Notes under the pieces: model-generated
What the model was told of the DNA's origin: nothing
Databases searched by the model: none
What the model saw: the letters and a program-made list of their open reading frames with translations, nothing else
Source of the DNA: Rhopalosiphum padi
Taxonomy: Eukaryota; Arthropoda; Insecta; Hemiptera; Aphididae
Direction: 5' to 3'
NCBI RefSeq assembly: GCF_020882245.1
Contig: NC_083597.1
Coordinates: 49,950,152 to 50,014,151 of the forward strand
Length of the DNA stretch: 64,000 nucleotides
Made by a program: the position numbers and the translations under genes
Shown: positions 11,397-24,190 of the stretch, piece by piece
How positions within the stretch are numbered: position 1 is the stretch's first letter
Layout: each line of letters begins with the position of its first letter

Positions 11397-11834
11397 TAAG
11401 GGCGTATTAATGGGGGGGGGGGGTGATATGGGTGTTAGAACACCCTTCCATCGACCGCATTTTGTTAAACTTGACCAAACTCCAAACTTAATCACAGTGT
11501 AATTTGCTCTACACGAGCGCAAGAAATAATCATTTATAATAAATTTTAGTTCTATTATTTTTGGTAGTTTCCTACGATTCACAGGCTGTTATATCGGCAA
11601 CGATCCTTGTCACTACTTCTGAGAGTGTACGCTCCTTTTCAACACTCCGTAGACTTAAAAGTTATTTAAAAAATACCGTTGGAGAAAACAGGCTGAATGG
11701 CTTTGCATTAATGAATATCCATAGAGATAAACCTATATCTAGGGCAGAGGTTATTGATGAACTTGCCCCCCACCTACCATAAGTCTATTAAATTTTATAA
11801 CACCCTCGTAAAATAAATCCTGGATACGCCACTG
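11397..11834 (+). mobile_element. Internally deleted hAT transposon
   Basis: Termini taagggcgtattaatgg (left) and the reverse complement of cagtggcgtatccagga (right) pair through 'ggcgtat'. Flanks are ccctaggc (11389-11396) and ctctaggc (11835-11842), a 7/8 match and the expected 8-bp hAT target duplication. The interior retains only the transposase C-terminus (11561-11782), and a run of about 12 G lies near the left end. The right end matches the solo fragment at 1018-1092. Confidence 0.75.
11561..11782 (+). pseudogene. hAT transposase C-terminal (dimerisation) domain relic
   Basis: A 73-codon open frame contains RSFSTLRRLKSYLKNT and ENRLNGFALMNIHRD, the hallmark of the hAT C-terminal dimerisation domain (family form (A/E)xERSFSTLRRLK...RLNGLALLNIH). 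The BED zinc finger and most of the RNase-H-like catalytic domain are absent, so it cannot transpose itself. Confidence 0.85.
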
Positions 11835-12752
11835 CTCTAGGCCCTAAGTTATATGTAAACTATAAGTTAACCGCACGGGTATGTTCAACATTTAAGCATA
11901 ATGTCAGGTTCGACATTACCGATTAGTGTATATTGTATATTTATTATTTTTATAACTAGATACTATACCTATCTTATTTACAAAATAAAACTGTTTGTTT
12001 AATGACTAATTCTTTTTATAACCGTTTGGGTTTAGTTTCAGGTTTGAGTTACATTTGTAGGTAACCATCGTATCCGAATGTACACACACTACACACACGC
12101 ACTCATCGTAGTTCAATGAGAAATCGATGACGTTTCGAAAACAAGAGTAGGTAAGCAGTATCTAAGCACGTTACCCATATATTATAATATAATATAATAT
12201 AATATTATATGCTGTTTACGAATGTATGTCACATGTGTTAAAATTGTTTCGATTTTTCCTCTACTTTGTATAGTTAATATTTTTTTAATTGAATCAACGT
12301 GATTTCTAAATTATTTTGACTATGCGGAAATTACAGGTGTGAATAGTACAACAAATTTACCATTTATGACAAATTGGTAAATGAGTTTGATTAGGGAGAT
12401 ACGTTAAAACTTAAAAGTACTGTATAGTATCGTGTACTAAACTATATCAAATTATCAGTTCAGTCAATGAGTTTCAGATTTGGAAATAATATATTTAGAT
12501 TTTAGGTATTAGGCTTAATTCTGTCCAATAATACGCCTAAGAAATCCCGATACAATAACTAATTGATATTCGATTTTCCTATTGTTATCTTATCTGACTT
12601 ATCTACATTATTTATTCTTAATAATATATGAAATACTAATAAGTAATAACTAATAAGTATAGAGTAAGATTTTATGATTATTTTAATAAATACTCAAAAA
12701 TATAAATTAGTGATCACCGGTCATAAGTAGCGGTATTTAATAATAATAACAA

Positions 12753-12903
12753 TAAGGGCGCCCATTAGGGGATGCAAGGGGGTGACAATTATTGTTATTT
12801 TTTAGTTATGAATAATAAATTAATTTTTCTAATGATAATATCACGAAAATTTACTTATGATTATGATTGTCACCCCCTAGATTTTGACAGATGGGTGCCT
12901 TTA
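12753..12903. mobile_element. Miniature inverted-repeat element (151 bp)
   Basis: Left end 'taagggcgcccat', right end reverse complement 'taaaggcacccat', followed after a short divergent stretch by matching 'agggggtgacaat' on both arms, so arms are ~37 bp. The terminal style resembles the other hAT-like elements here, but the flanks (aataacaa / tattataa) are not a convincing duplication. The left end of a related copy is seen at 19101. Confidence 0.7.
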
Positions 12904-15900
12904 TATTATAATACGTAATATTAGATATATTCATTTTTAGCATTCGATAACTATATTTTGACATATTGTGTGTAGTATAGATAACGGTCTGTAAAAAAAA
13001 AAAATTAAGAAGGAAAATATTTTTTATTTTTTACACTGAATTATGTGTAAATTTGTCAAATTTGGTTTCATATAATTCAATTGTAATACTCCTGTAAAAA
13101 AGTCGTCGCAGTCACTAAATAACATATTGTTAATAATTAATATTGACAATTGTGTATTTTAATATATGTATTAACATTGATACGCTAAAAAGTAAAAATA
13201 TAACTTTTTTTAACACTAAGAAGTAGGTCATACATGAGAAAAAAGATCTTGTTTTAAATTTTGTTTATTGCCATAACATATTATGTAAGTGCCTAGTACC
13301 TACGATATTTAAGTATAAATATTTATAAAATTATTTTTATTATTTATTGATACATACCTACCATATTGATTACAACTGGATTTTCCCTTATTAAATTTAC
13401 AAAATATATAAAAGTAAGCATTTAACATTTTCGTTTTTCATCGTCATTGTATAGAACTATAGAATGAGTTTCTAGCTTTCAGCTTGGGCTGCTATAAATC
13501 GAGAACACAATGTGCTTTTTCTAAGAAAAATATATTACTCTACAAACTTTCGAGCCGTGGACATTATTCAATCGTCTTTAATAATAATAATAATTTAGGT
13601 AGGTATGAGTGGTACGACTCTGTCTATATATTCGTTTAATTGTTTTTCATGCGCTAGTGTGACGTCTTCTTAATTATATTATTATCAGTTATTTATTTTA
13701 GTATCATGTTGATTCATAGATCCTTGTTGGTATGCGATTATACCGAGCTCACGAGAATATTCAGTTACACACTGAATTTGTTCTCCAAAAAACCGGTTTT
13801 TATGTCTGATTGTGACGATATACTACGCCACTACGGTACCATACGGATACTTAATAATACTACAATAATAATGATACAATATACATATTATACAGAATGC
13901 TCCTCCCGTAGTTAGCAGACAATACAAAATGAACCGCAGGTGATTTTACTAGATATCAACATGTATATAGTAATATAGTTCCACTACAGTTATAGTTATT
14001 TTGTGTGTACGTCTTTCGTGTTGTATGAACTATATAGTATTATAAATTATTATATAGTGCCTAGATATTTCCTTTCACTACCGATATCGTAGGGATTCGA
14101 AATCATTTTGAATTTTGATTATGTCTATAAAAAAACCTACTCCGTTTTGATTCTATGGTTTTTTATGATTCAATTTTTGACGAATATATTATAATATATT
14201 TATATACAAATAATTATCATTATTTTTACATTGGAATATTGGATGTTCTGCTTTGTGTGGAGTATTCATCATTTATTGGCTACACGTTTTCCTTACCAAT
14301 AATACGTTTATTCAAATTGATTTTAATATTTTTAGTACGAATTGTGTTAAATCGGTGGGCTTTACGCCATCTGTCTCAAGGTCTTGAATCCATTCAACAT
14401 CCGCCCATCTCCGTTACATTATCTATCACCACATGGGCGTACCGTTGGCCATAATGTCGTTAATATTATGTGTACAAAAAGTCAAAAAATAAATATATAC
14501 ATTATACAGCACGTTTTAGTTTCGCCGTTTCGCGCAATCAGTGTAACCACAGTCATTTATGGTTCTACTTTACGGTTTATATCGTAGAGTAAATTTTTAA
14601 CATTATTTAAAAATATCCCAAACACATAATTATTGGTGTACTGTGTGTCTATGTATTTTAAATAACCGTACTGCTTCCACTTTTGGTAGTATACAATATA
14701 CAAATATACTATGGACCGAGTTTCTTAATTTATATGCTATCGAGTAATAGCAAAACATACCAAAGTATTAAAATCTTTATTCTGTATACACTATTTCACT
14801 GTATTACACCGTACATTCACGCAGTAATAGATACTAGATACTGCTGCATTGATGCATTGTTTATTATATTATTATTTATTATTATATATAGCAGGTTTAG
14901 CCGTTGGTACTTACCAGATCACGGTCAAATTGTATAATAATTATAATTTAATCAACTACTCTCCATGTGTAGATACATTTGGTTACCGACTTACCGTATA
15001 CCACTAAAATACCACAGTATCGACAGTATCGTATATCTCTGTAGCCTGTGGTATAAATATGAACGCTAAATCACTTGTGTATTGTATAATATCCCAATAA
15101 ACAAAAAATAATATTATACTAATAATTAATTTTATATTAACATAATATTCCGTAAACAGTAAACAAAAAACAGTCAACACTCAACAGATCAAACAACAAC
15201 GCTCAATAATACAATTTAGGTATGTATATATATATTCCTTTACCTGGTTCGTTGCCGCAACGCTATGTCGGAAAAATGTATTTACTAATATAATATATAT
15301 ATATATATATAGAGCTGTACACAGATAGGTAGGTTATTAAGTTGATATATTCATGAAAATTAATAATTATGAAATAAAAAATACCTATACCTACTATATA
15401 AATATATAAGAAATAATATATTTATAGCGCATCGCCGTCATTTACAACAGCCAACAGGTATATCATGTGTGAGTATGGAGAGGTGTTTTAGGCTCACAAA
15501 ATGGAGGTCACCTTGAAAATTAAATTGAATATACATAATACACAGTTTTAACGAACATTTTACAATATTATTCGTTTTATATAATCGAAAATAATAGTGT
15601 ATCTAGTATAATACGTAGTTTGAGCGTTAGCTCGTAAAAGTACGGTTTATGTGGTCTATCATTACAATACCTACGTTACTTGTTTCGTTTTTCGCTAATA
15701 TAAAATATGGTGACATTATTGACATTGTCATCAGGTATTTTCCACTGTACCCAGTATAATATATTATTAATATTTAATTTATACTTATTTACAAATATAA
15801 CACGGACTGTTTGTGTGTGTACACACGTTAACGGATAAATTATAACACGATCGTGCTATTACAGGTGATGTGATATTAGTATAGTATATATTATATACGT

Positions 15901-16189
15901 ATGCGGTAACTGATATTTCTGTTGTATTGGATCTAAGATCACTGATTACAGATATTATATAGCTAATAGGTAATGGGTATATAGGTAACATTAATTATGT
16001 GTATATACGTACGCTGAACTATAGTACCTAGGTACCTATAAACGAGTTTACTACCAATTTTATTATATTTAGTTGGTGTACAATAATATTATTAATTATT
16101 ATAGGTATACTTATACTACATTATAGACACCATCTGAATTATATAATATTCGTTTAATATACTGAGTAGTTTATCAAGCATGCTCACTC
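12904..16189. other. Intergenic, no gene recognised
   Basis: AT-rich DNA. Open frames at 13706-13915, 14155-14454 and 14683-14937 have low-complexity or unrecognisable translations and no splice or family support. A TA dinucleotide run lies at 15293-15310. A short CpG-containing stretch (14340-14560) could be an old repeat. Confidence 0.55.
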
Positions 16190-17560
16190 ATTTTAGATTC
16201 AAAGCGGAGCGATGAATGTATTAATTGTACAATGTGTTTTTTTTATTTTATTTTTTTGTACGTGTATACGATAAGTAGTCGATATAATTTCGAGAGTGGT
16301 TTTGAAAAGAAAATTGGTTCTAGTTTGTAATTTTAAAGAGGTCAATTCCCAGTACTTTTTTTTATAACCGGGGAAAAAAAAAATTATAAATGGGAATTCT
16401 TATACACATTCAATTTTTGAAAAAATCAATTTTGTTTTTTGTGTATTTAGAAAACGAATGAATTACCGTTGATACTTGATTCAGTTGATTCATCAAATTT
16501 ATGTATTATTCTTTTCTATTTACCATCAAATTTCGAGTATTTTTGAGCTATTAATAGACATGAGCAATAGGTATATTCAATTTTTTATTAATATCGGTTA
16601 AAAATAATTCGTAGGGTTAGGAAATTCTTTAAAATTTAATATAAAGCTCCTCATATACGCTGTTAATTTTTCAATTAAAAAGTATCGAAAATTTATAGTC
16701 ACAATATATTTTTATATGCATTTAAAATTAGTTTTGATTAAATTTATAAAAATTGTGAAAATTAGCAAATTATGTTGAAGTTCGAAATTCATAAAAATGT
16801 TTGTTATTATTAAACCTATAACTACCTAAGGCTTAAAAATTTAATACAAGGTTCTTTAAAAGTTTTACAACATATGTATATAAAAGAAATTCTACCAAGA
16901 ATTTAAATTAATTTTTTATGAGTATTATTTCGAGTTCAAATTTTTACGATATTCAATAGTAAAATAACTATATTTTTCTTTTCCTCAATTTTTAAAAAAA
17001 AAAAATAAATAAATAAATAATGTTAGATACTTCAGATTTTCACCAAACGTTTATTTTATAATTTTCATCGAATGATAAAAACTTTAAACAATTTTAACAC
17101 TTTTTTAACTATTTATAGACGTCATGACAAATTTTTATTTTTTTTTAATTGTTTTCTGTAAATATCGATAAAAAATTATTCGCTGTCCAAAATTCTTGTA
17201 AACTTAATACAAGATCCCATATAGCCACATATAGGTTATTCTTTAAAATAATTGAGCATATCTATTTTTTTTTTGTACATACATTTGAAGTTTTGGATAA
17301 GTTTGTGAAATTCATCTAAATCGCAAAAAATGCAAACTATTATTTGTTGTTAGAAATGTATACATATTTTTGTTTTTATACTTAGAATTTGATAATGTAA
17401 TATAAGATTTCTCAAAACTACTTCATACTTAAACCATAAAATTTAAAAATATATACTTATAAAGATTTATTTTTTATTAACATTTTAAGTTCAAATTTGC
17501 GCGAAATTTCTTATGATAAACATCATTGATAAGTATTTAGTTATAATTTAAATACATTAT
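16190..17560. repeat. Long AT-rich interspersed repeat with internal similarity
   Basis: Begins with 'tttagattcaaagcggagcg', similar to 36301 ('ttagattctgaacggagtga') and, inverted, to 25005-25026. Phrases such as 'ttaatacaaggttctt', 'aacttaatacaagatcc' and 'gttcaaatttt' recur at several-hundred-base intervals, and 'ttttaatacaaggttctt' reappears near 26993. Non-coding; family unnamed. Confidence 0.5.
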
Positions 17561-18770
17561 TTGTAGGAACTTAAAACTTTTGCTATATTATATTATTATC
17601 AATTTTACTATACCTACTCAATGTCATTTTTGATTTATATTATTAGATGTTATTGAGTTGAGTAATATAAGTATGGAACATTTCTGCAAGGGGTTTCAAA
17701 TATCCAGACTTGCTGCCTTTTCATGATAGGTCCGTGATATATTTATTACAACTCCTTGTCTTGTGCGATTAAAAATACATTTTTGAATTATGTACTTATA
17801 AAACCATCTTACACAAAAATTTCACAACCACGATTTGTTAGTAAATTATACATTTTATTCGGACGATCACAACACTATAAATACCAGTTACGAAATAACA
17901 AATTGTGTGTTGTGACAATCTGCCGGATTATACATCGACCAACTGATTTTTATCTCTTAATGATTTATCTTAATTGCTTTACCTAGAGGGGCTGGAACAT
18001 AAGGTTTTAATCTTTTCTGGGTCATGGATTCCTTTGAAATATAAAATTGTAGAAAATCAACAAATTTATTTTCAGGTTATTTAAAAAAATATGGCCTACA
18101 GTATTCGATATTTCTTTGATAATGATAATGGATATGAAAATAAAGACAAGTATTATCTGATAACTAAATACCATATCTATATAACGATATTCAAGCTCTA
18201 ATAAATACCAAGCCGTATGCTCCTGTGAGACCTGTCGGCTGTCATAAAAAGGTGGCAAGTTTGAGCATTTAAAATTCCACGCCGATTTGTCCAAGACCCT
18301 AATGAATCATTTTATATATAGTTAGACGAAATATATCTATAACACATATCTAGCAGCTATGGTTTAGTACATTTAATCAAGAAAATTATACGTATAACTT
18401 CTATAATATACCTACTAATATGAATGAATAACTCGCCATAGGTTTGACATTAAATGACTAAACCGTTAATCTTGAGTTTTATAAAGTATTTTTTTTTTTT
18501 TTGTTATAAAACAAAAGGTTTGTTTTGTACAATTTATACTATGCAAGCTATATTAAGTAAATATGATAACAATTATACTAATAGTAATATAAATTGCTTG
18601 ATATGCGTGAGTGGGGAAAAGTTCAACTGTTCAAGTCGTTCACCAACACCACCGGATTACGGTTTTGGTGAGTACCTATACCTGTTGATATTGTATTATT
18701 GTATTACAATTTACATTACATTCAATCAAAACCTATTTTATACTGTTCCCATCTATAATACCGTATAGTA
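17561..18770. other. Intergenic, no gene recognised
   Basis: Open frames here (17756-17986 and 18454-18768 on +, 18022-18294 on -) lack recognisable domains, are rich in Ile/Tyr/Asn as random AT-rich frames are, and show no convincing exon structure. Confidence 0.5.
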
Positions 18771-18860
18771 CAGCGGTTCTCAATCTTTTTATATTCGCGT
18801 ACCACCTATACAGTTTGAAAATTTTTACGTACTATCACCTGACCATTTTTTTGGCTTATT
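18771..18860 (+). mobile_element. hAT element end ('cagcggttctcaatc' type)
   Basis: 'cagcggttctcaatcttttt' followed by 'cgcgtaccacct' is the characteristic start of a widespread hAT lineage whose inverted repeat begins CAGYGGTTCTCAA. No opposite end was located nearby, so this is a truncated copy or its far end has decayed. Confidence 0.6.
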
Positions 18861-18948
18861 AATAATGTATACGTTTATATTATATGTATAGAATTTTATT
18901 TTATTAGGAATTACAAAATGATGGCAATTAAGTATTTAATGTACAAAA

Positions 18949-18974
18949 AGAAATTAAATTAAATTAAATTAAAT
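18949..18974. repeat. (AAATT)n microsatellite
   Basis: Five consecutive AAATT units. Confidence 0.9.
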
Positions 18975-19100
18975 ATGTACGATTATTATAATTATTTATG
19001 CGCTGGTATAGTGTATACAGCTCCTATACTATTTTGATGTATGCATACAACGTACTCGATACTATACGTTTCGGTGTTAGATACCATATAACATATAACA

Positions 19101-19160
19101 CCCATGGGCGCTCATTGGGGGAGGAGACAAGGAACTTGCCCCCCCCCCCTAGAAAAAAAT
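19101..19160 (+). mobile_element. Partial hAT-like miniature element end
   Basis: 'catgggcgctcattggggga', then 'cttg' and a run of ten C, resembles the left terminus of the 12753-12903 element and the 'cttgccccccacc' of the hAT relic near 11762. Its partner terminus is not apparent. Confidence 0.4.
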
Positions 19161-19528
19161 ATTATGAACTTGTAGCTCAATAAATATTACCATAATATTA
19201 CCTTATTACCGAGGCAAATTATTTGTTGAAATCACTTTTAAGATATGAAATAAGTATAAAAATATACTCATTGTTATCGTATATTAACATCATAGATAGG
19301 TCGTGGTCTGTAGTCCGTATATAGGTATACCTATACGTAAAATTATTTATCGCAGATAATTTATGGTAAATCCATAAAGATCACAATATAGGTACTACAA
19401 ATATTTTATCAGACAACATTGACTGCATTTTAGTCGACCAGTTTCTGTGTGACATTATACTTAGTGCTGACTGCTGAGTGTCATTAGTGATTATTCAATA
19501 TTATTTTTTAAAATTTTCAATTTTTACT

Positions 19529-19855
19529 ATGGATATTCGATCGTTTTTAATTATAAAAAAAAACCGGTGAAGATAATGCATCTGCTATGCTTGAGCCACA
19601 CACCTAACTTTGGATTGATAAAAATTTGATTGACTCCCAGTGTGATGAAATGTCGTTTGTTGATTTATTGGCTCATTGCAATTTTTCAAATACTTAATAT
19701 TTTTATATCACTGCCTCCGACAACGTGCACAATAGAAAGATCGTTCAGTACATTAAGACGAGTAAAAACGTGGCTTCGCTCGACTACAGAAGAAGATCGT
19801 TTAAATGGGTTGTGTATGATGAGCCTTCATCGTGAAAGAGTTAAATGTCATTAAT
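19529..19855 (+). pseudogene. hAT transposase relic with N- and C-terminal pieces only
   Basis: ATG at 19529 starts MDIRSFLIIKK, typical of the N-terminus of one hAT/ZMYM1-like transposase group, and stops after 13 codons. About 190 bp later comes the C-terminal dimerisation motif (TIERSFSTLRRVKTWLRST ... DRLNGLCMMSLHR), ending at 19854. The catalytic middle (>1 kb in intact relatives) is gone, so this is an internally deleted, inactive copy. It diverges from the copy at 11.5 kb and belongs to a different subfamily. Confidence 0.75.
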
Positions 19856-21044
19856 ATGTTTGGAATAAGACGAAGAAATTTGCAGTTCTTATTTACTGAT
19901 ACCGAATAATATACTTAATTATATTATTTAATTTCTATTTTTTTATATACTTATTAAAATTATTATTTATTTATTTATTTATTTATTCATATGGCAATTA
20001 TTATTTAATTTGTGACGTATGTGAATGACTATAATAAAAATACGCACTGCAATCATACCTATAAGTTATATCGTGTAGAATTTAATAAGCTCATTAAAAT
20101 CTCTACTAATCAATAGTTTAATAATATATACGTTAGGTAATAACTGATAGCTTATATTACTATTTAGAATTATAGACGTCATGTTAATATATTTTTTAAT
20201 TTACCATATTGATAGGGTGATGTATAATTTGTAGAATTATAAAATAATAAATAGTTTAACTGTATTATTCATTTATTCTAATATAAAGTGATTCTTTTAT
20301 TGAAAAACACTCATTATAATTTCAAAAGATATTAATGTTCAAAATACGCAATAGGTATCTGATGAAATAATAAAACAACATTTATGTAAAAAATGAAAGT
20401 TTTATTTTTTACTATTATATTTTTTGGATGAAAACTTACCTTTTTAATTTCATATTCAGAAGTAGAATATTTTTAGAAGTATTATCAAAATTGGTATATA
20501 TAAGTCAAATTTTCATTGATTAATTATAGTAGTTATAATTTATAATTAAAAGTATATTTAGTTAGATGAGCGAAGTATTGAAATTGAAAACCCTTGACGT
20601 TTCGTTAATAATTGTTGGTTCATTACTCCGTTTCATCTGGAATTTTAATATTTGTAACTAATCATAATTAGATACTTCTTGAAAATTTGATTAAACGTAA
20701 TAATATATATTCAAATAATGGTTTTTAGAATTTTAAGTATAGATAAATACGATATTTTTGAATACTTATTAGATTTTTCACAATATTTAAGGTTCCCGTG
20801 GGCTGTGATTTTACGTATTTTGGTTAGGTTATGAGAACCATTTGTGTAAAACTGTAAAGCAATATATATATATATATATAATATGTGTAACGCAAAATGT
20901 GTATCAGATGATTTTTATGAAAATGTTGACATATCATATAAAGTAAATTTGAACGAAAAGTTTGCAAATTATCCTAATTTAAATATTTAGGATAATATAG
21001 TCTATTAAATAATAAATAATTTATAAATACTTAATGAATAAGAG
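19856..21044. other. Intergenic, no gene recognised
   Basis: AT-rich, with (TTTA)n at about 19966-19986 and a TA run near 20866-20880. 'ttagatgagcgaag' at about 20562 resembles the arms of the inverted repeat at 51669-51755. Confidence 0.5.
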
Positions 21045-21183
21045 CTCGATAATTATATAATTAGGTATGCGATAAGCATTTTGTAATATTTAAAAAAGTT
21101 ATGTTAGTATACTATTGACTAAATAGTAATTATTAAAAAATATTTTATATTGCATACGCATACCTAATTATATAATTACCGAG
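21045..21183. mobile_element. Inverted-repeat element, 139 bp
   Basis: Arms of ~30 bp (21045-21074 and 21154-21183) share 'aattatataattaggtatgc' with only a few mismatches. The AT-rich interior has no coding frame. Probably a small foldback/MITE; target duplication not evident. Confidence 0.7.
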
Positions 21184-23939
21184 ATTGTACCAATTTACAA
21201 AGTATTTAATTATACAGACTAATAAAGTATTAACCAATTTTAACCTTAGTACTTAAAGTAGAACAACTAGGAAACTTTCAAATTTCGAATACAATACATC
21301 AAAATTCTCAGAAAAATCATCTAATTCGCCGTTTTCTTTAAAGCTTATAGGTACTCGTTTGAGAAATCTAATAGTGTATGCGAAAAATATCGTCTTTAAC
21401 TACCTTCAAAAATTCCAAAAATTAGAATTTGAATATATATGAATAATTTAAATGTAAAAATGGGGTAAACATGCTTAAAAATCATCATATAAGTATATTA
21501 TTATTATTATGAATGAAGTGTTCACCCATCATAATAAATAAGACAGTGGGAATACGTCACCAAATGTGTATTATTAAAAAAAAGAGTCAAAATCAAACGG
21601 TTACAGAATGTTCAATACATATGACGACGAAGTGGTTTAGGAAAAATTACAAAGAAACAATTGAAAAGAAGGAAAAATAGTAGTGCTAATTGATATTTTG
21701 TCCGCTGCACGCAATGATATTGATTCCCATTATGTGTGCTTTTAAAATGTATGATTAAAAATAAATTTATTAACAAGGTTGCTATAATAATTATTATTAT
21801 CTTAGTTATCAGTTGCAACATTGTAACATTAAGTATTTATATTATATTGTAATTGTAAATAGCCAAAAATCAAAAGTTGACACATTCAAAGTTCAATTTA
21901 ACGTTTTAACCTAACCTGTGTTTTTTTTTTTTATATGAATGTCGATTGAACAATAAAATCTTAATTATATAAATATTATTTTATTATTAGTTCAATAATA
22001 CAATATTTTAATAAATATATATATTTTTAATATTGTTACAAGTTATCACTTATCGGTTGAAAGTGTTAAATTTAATTAACACCTTTAATTAATTTTAAAA
22101 TAAATTAGCATACAAATAGATACATTTAATTTGCGTAAAATAAATTTAATATGTTTAATTTTTTTAGTTATAAATTATAATAATATGCACATATAATATA
22201 TAGTAGAGGAACATCGAGTATAGAGTATAGACACTATAATTTATATTTTTAATGAATGCAATAACTATAATATTATAGTGAAAAAATTTTTTAGTATTTT
22301 TAGATACTGTATATCTAAGTGTATATAGTAAACAAATATAACAATAATTAACAAAGTTACTTGAAAATGGAAATGAAAAATATTAATTAGACGATTTTAT
22401 AATTGATATTATGTATGGCTATTATACATTTTAATTTTTAAACATGAGTTATCACGGCTATATTTATTAGAACTAACGTTAAATTGAAAAAAACCTTTAA
22501 CTTTAAAATAACTAAAAACTTTTTTTAAGCCGTATAGTTTATGCACTACAACTTCAATAATTTTAATCAACAAATATACAATTACTTTATTATTGTGGTT
22601 TTTAGGTTTCCAAAATAAAAATTCATTATTTTATTTAACATCGTACTATATTGAATATGATAAATACAATAAATAAATTAAATGCCTGCGATATAATATA
22701 AAAATCAATGAATATTGAATAATACTCACATGCCTCTATATATATTTTTTAAAATTAAAAATTTAAAGGTTTTCACTTTTCAGTTACTGTATTTAGTGGT
22801 TGTTGTACGGGGACTTCAAAAAGCGCTTTGCAAGGTTATTGACCTTACAGTTGGCACACATTATATCTGTTAATTAAGTGCTAATTAATTTTGTGTTAAT
22901 AATATAATATTGATTTATAAGTAATGATATAGGTACGTAACTAGGTTTTATAATGTAGTTTCCAAATTTTAATTTGAATACTTACTTATCCTTTTTTTCT
23001 ATAAATAACTATTATGCTTGAATATGCACATTACTATATTATTGTAAATATCATTCTGCTTTGAATCTTTTTAAGATAACAATTTATTATATATATATTT
23101 ATAAATTATAATGTAAAGTATAACAGTTATAACACTGCACAATAATGCTTTCCACGGCATTATTATTTATATATTATACATTATATATTCAAACATACCT
23201 ATTTGGGTATATATTTATAAATAATAATTCTAATTTATATGCTAATAATTAATAGCATTATAATAACATTAATAACTAAATCGATAAATTCATATTAATT
23301 GTACGATTATATATTTTTAACAATTATAAAATCTTTGTAAATAAATTTATATTAATTTTAATATTTATAAAATTAGGTATATCGTATATTTTTATCTATG
23401 TATAAAATAAATATATTATATTTACGATACCTTTCAAAACCAATTTTTTTATATCCATGCATAGTACTTATAAGACGTTTAAAACAGGATTTTGTTTTAA
23501 ATTTACATAGTAATATATAGTATATTATATAGTTGTGCCTATGGTTGTTATATCTACTATTATGTATCTGTGTATTAATACATATTAAATACATAATACA
23601 TGTAAATATGTACTATCTAAGTATCATTATTATTATTACATAACATAGAATTTAAAAGTTATATTTACTTTATTTATTTCTATTAAAGATATCATAACAG
23701 ACGAATGACAAGTGAGATGCATCATGTATGTGTTATACGTGGTATTTGCATATTGTGTATTGGTATGTAGTAATTTACTTTATAATTTCAATAAGTACAA
23801 TAATAAATGTATAATTTATTACTATTTACTTATCATTTCATTTCAACGTAGGTATAATGAGCATTATAAACTATGACACTATAAACGATAAATTGAAATA
23901 AATTAGTTAACAATTATTTATATAGACTTAGGTGAAATA
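21184..23939. other. Intergenic, no gene recognised
   Basis: Very AT-rich. Minus-strand frames at 21612-21821 and 23373-23594 are low-complexity and not supported as genes. No RNA gene recognised. Confidence 0.5.
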
Positions 23940-24190
23940 GACAAGTGAGGTGGAAGATAGTTGTTTGATTAATGGCCGGTTACCGTGAGAGTAAGTTAGA
24001 ATGAAGTTTAAAGTAATATAATTTAGTTAATTCATTAAGGGTAGGCATTTTTAGGTCTTTATGGAGATTTTTATTTGTGAAATACCAAGGAGAGGACGTT
24101 ATTAGTCTTAAGCAGATGGATTGATAAGGTCTGAAGCATATTAGTATTAGAGGGCTTCGCAGAACCCCATAACAAAATACCGTATGTCTA
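23940..24190 (-). pseudogene. Jockey-like non-LTR retrotransposon relic (C-terminal end of the RT ORF)
   Basis: The - strand translation gives YGILLWGSAKPSNTN (24184 downward), then after frame breaks SPWYFTNKNLHKDLKMPTLN and KLHSNLLS. This matches the region after the reverse transcriptase in Jockey-clade elements (YGIQLWG... PW(Y/F)V(T/S)N..LH.DL..P). Frameshifts and stops make it dead; no upstream RT core is present at this locus. Confidence 0.75.

Noticed and set aside
12745..12911. 8-bp target duplication for the 12753-12903 element
   Set aside because: aataacaa against tattataa matches at only 5 of 8 AT-rich positions.
14155..14454. 99-codon open frame, and neighbours 13706-13915 and 14683-14937
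   Set aside because: Ile/Tyr-rich translations typical of AT-rich random frames; no recognised motif, splice or promoter support.
18454..18768. 104-codon open frame
   Set aside because: Low-complexity start encoded by a T-run and no family resemblance; ends at the hAT terminus at 18771.
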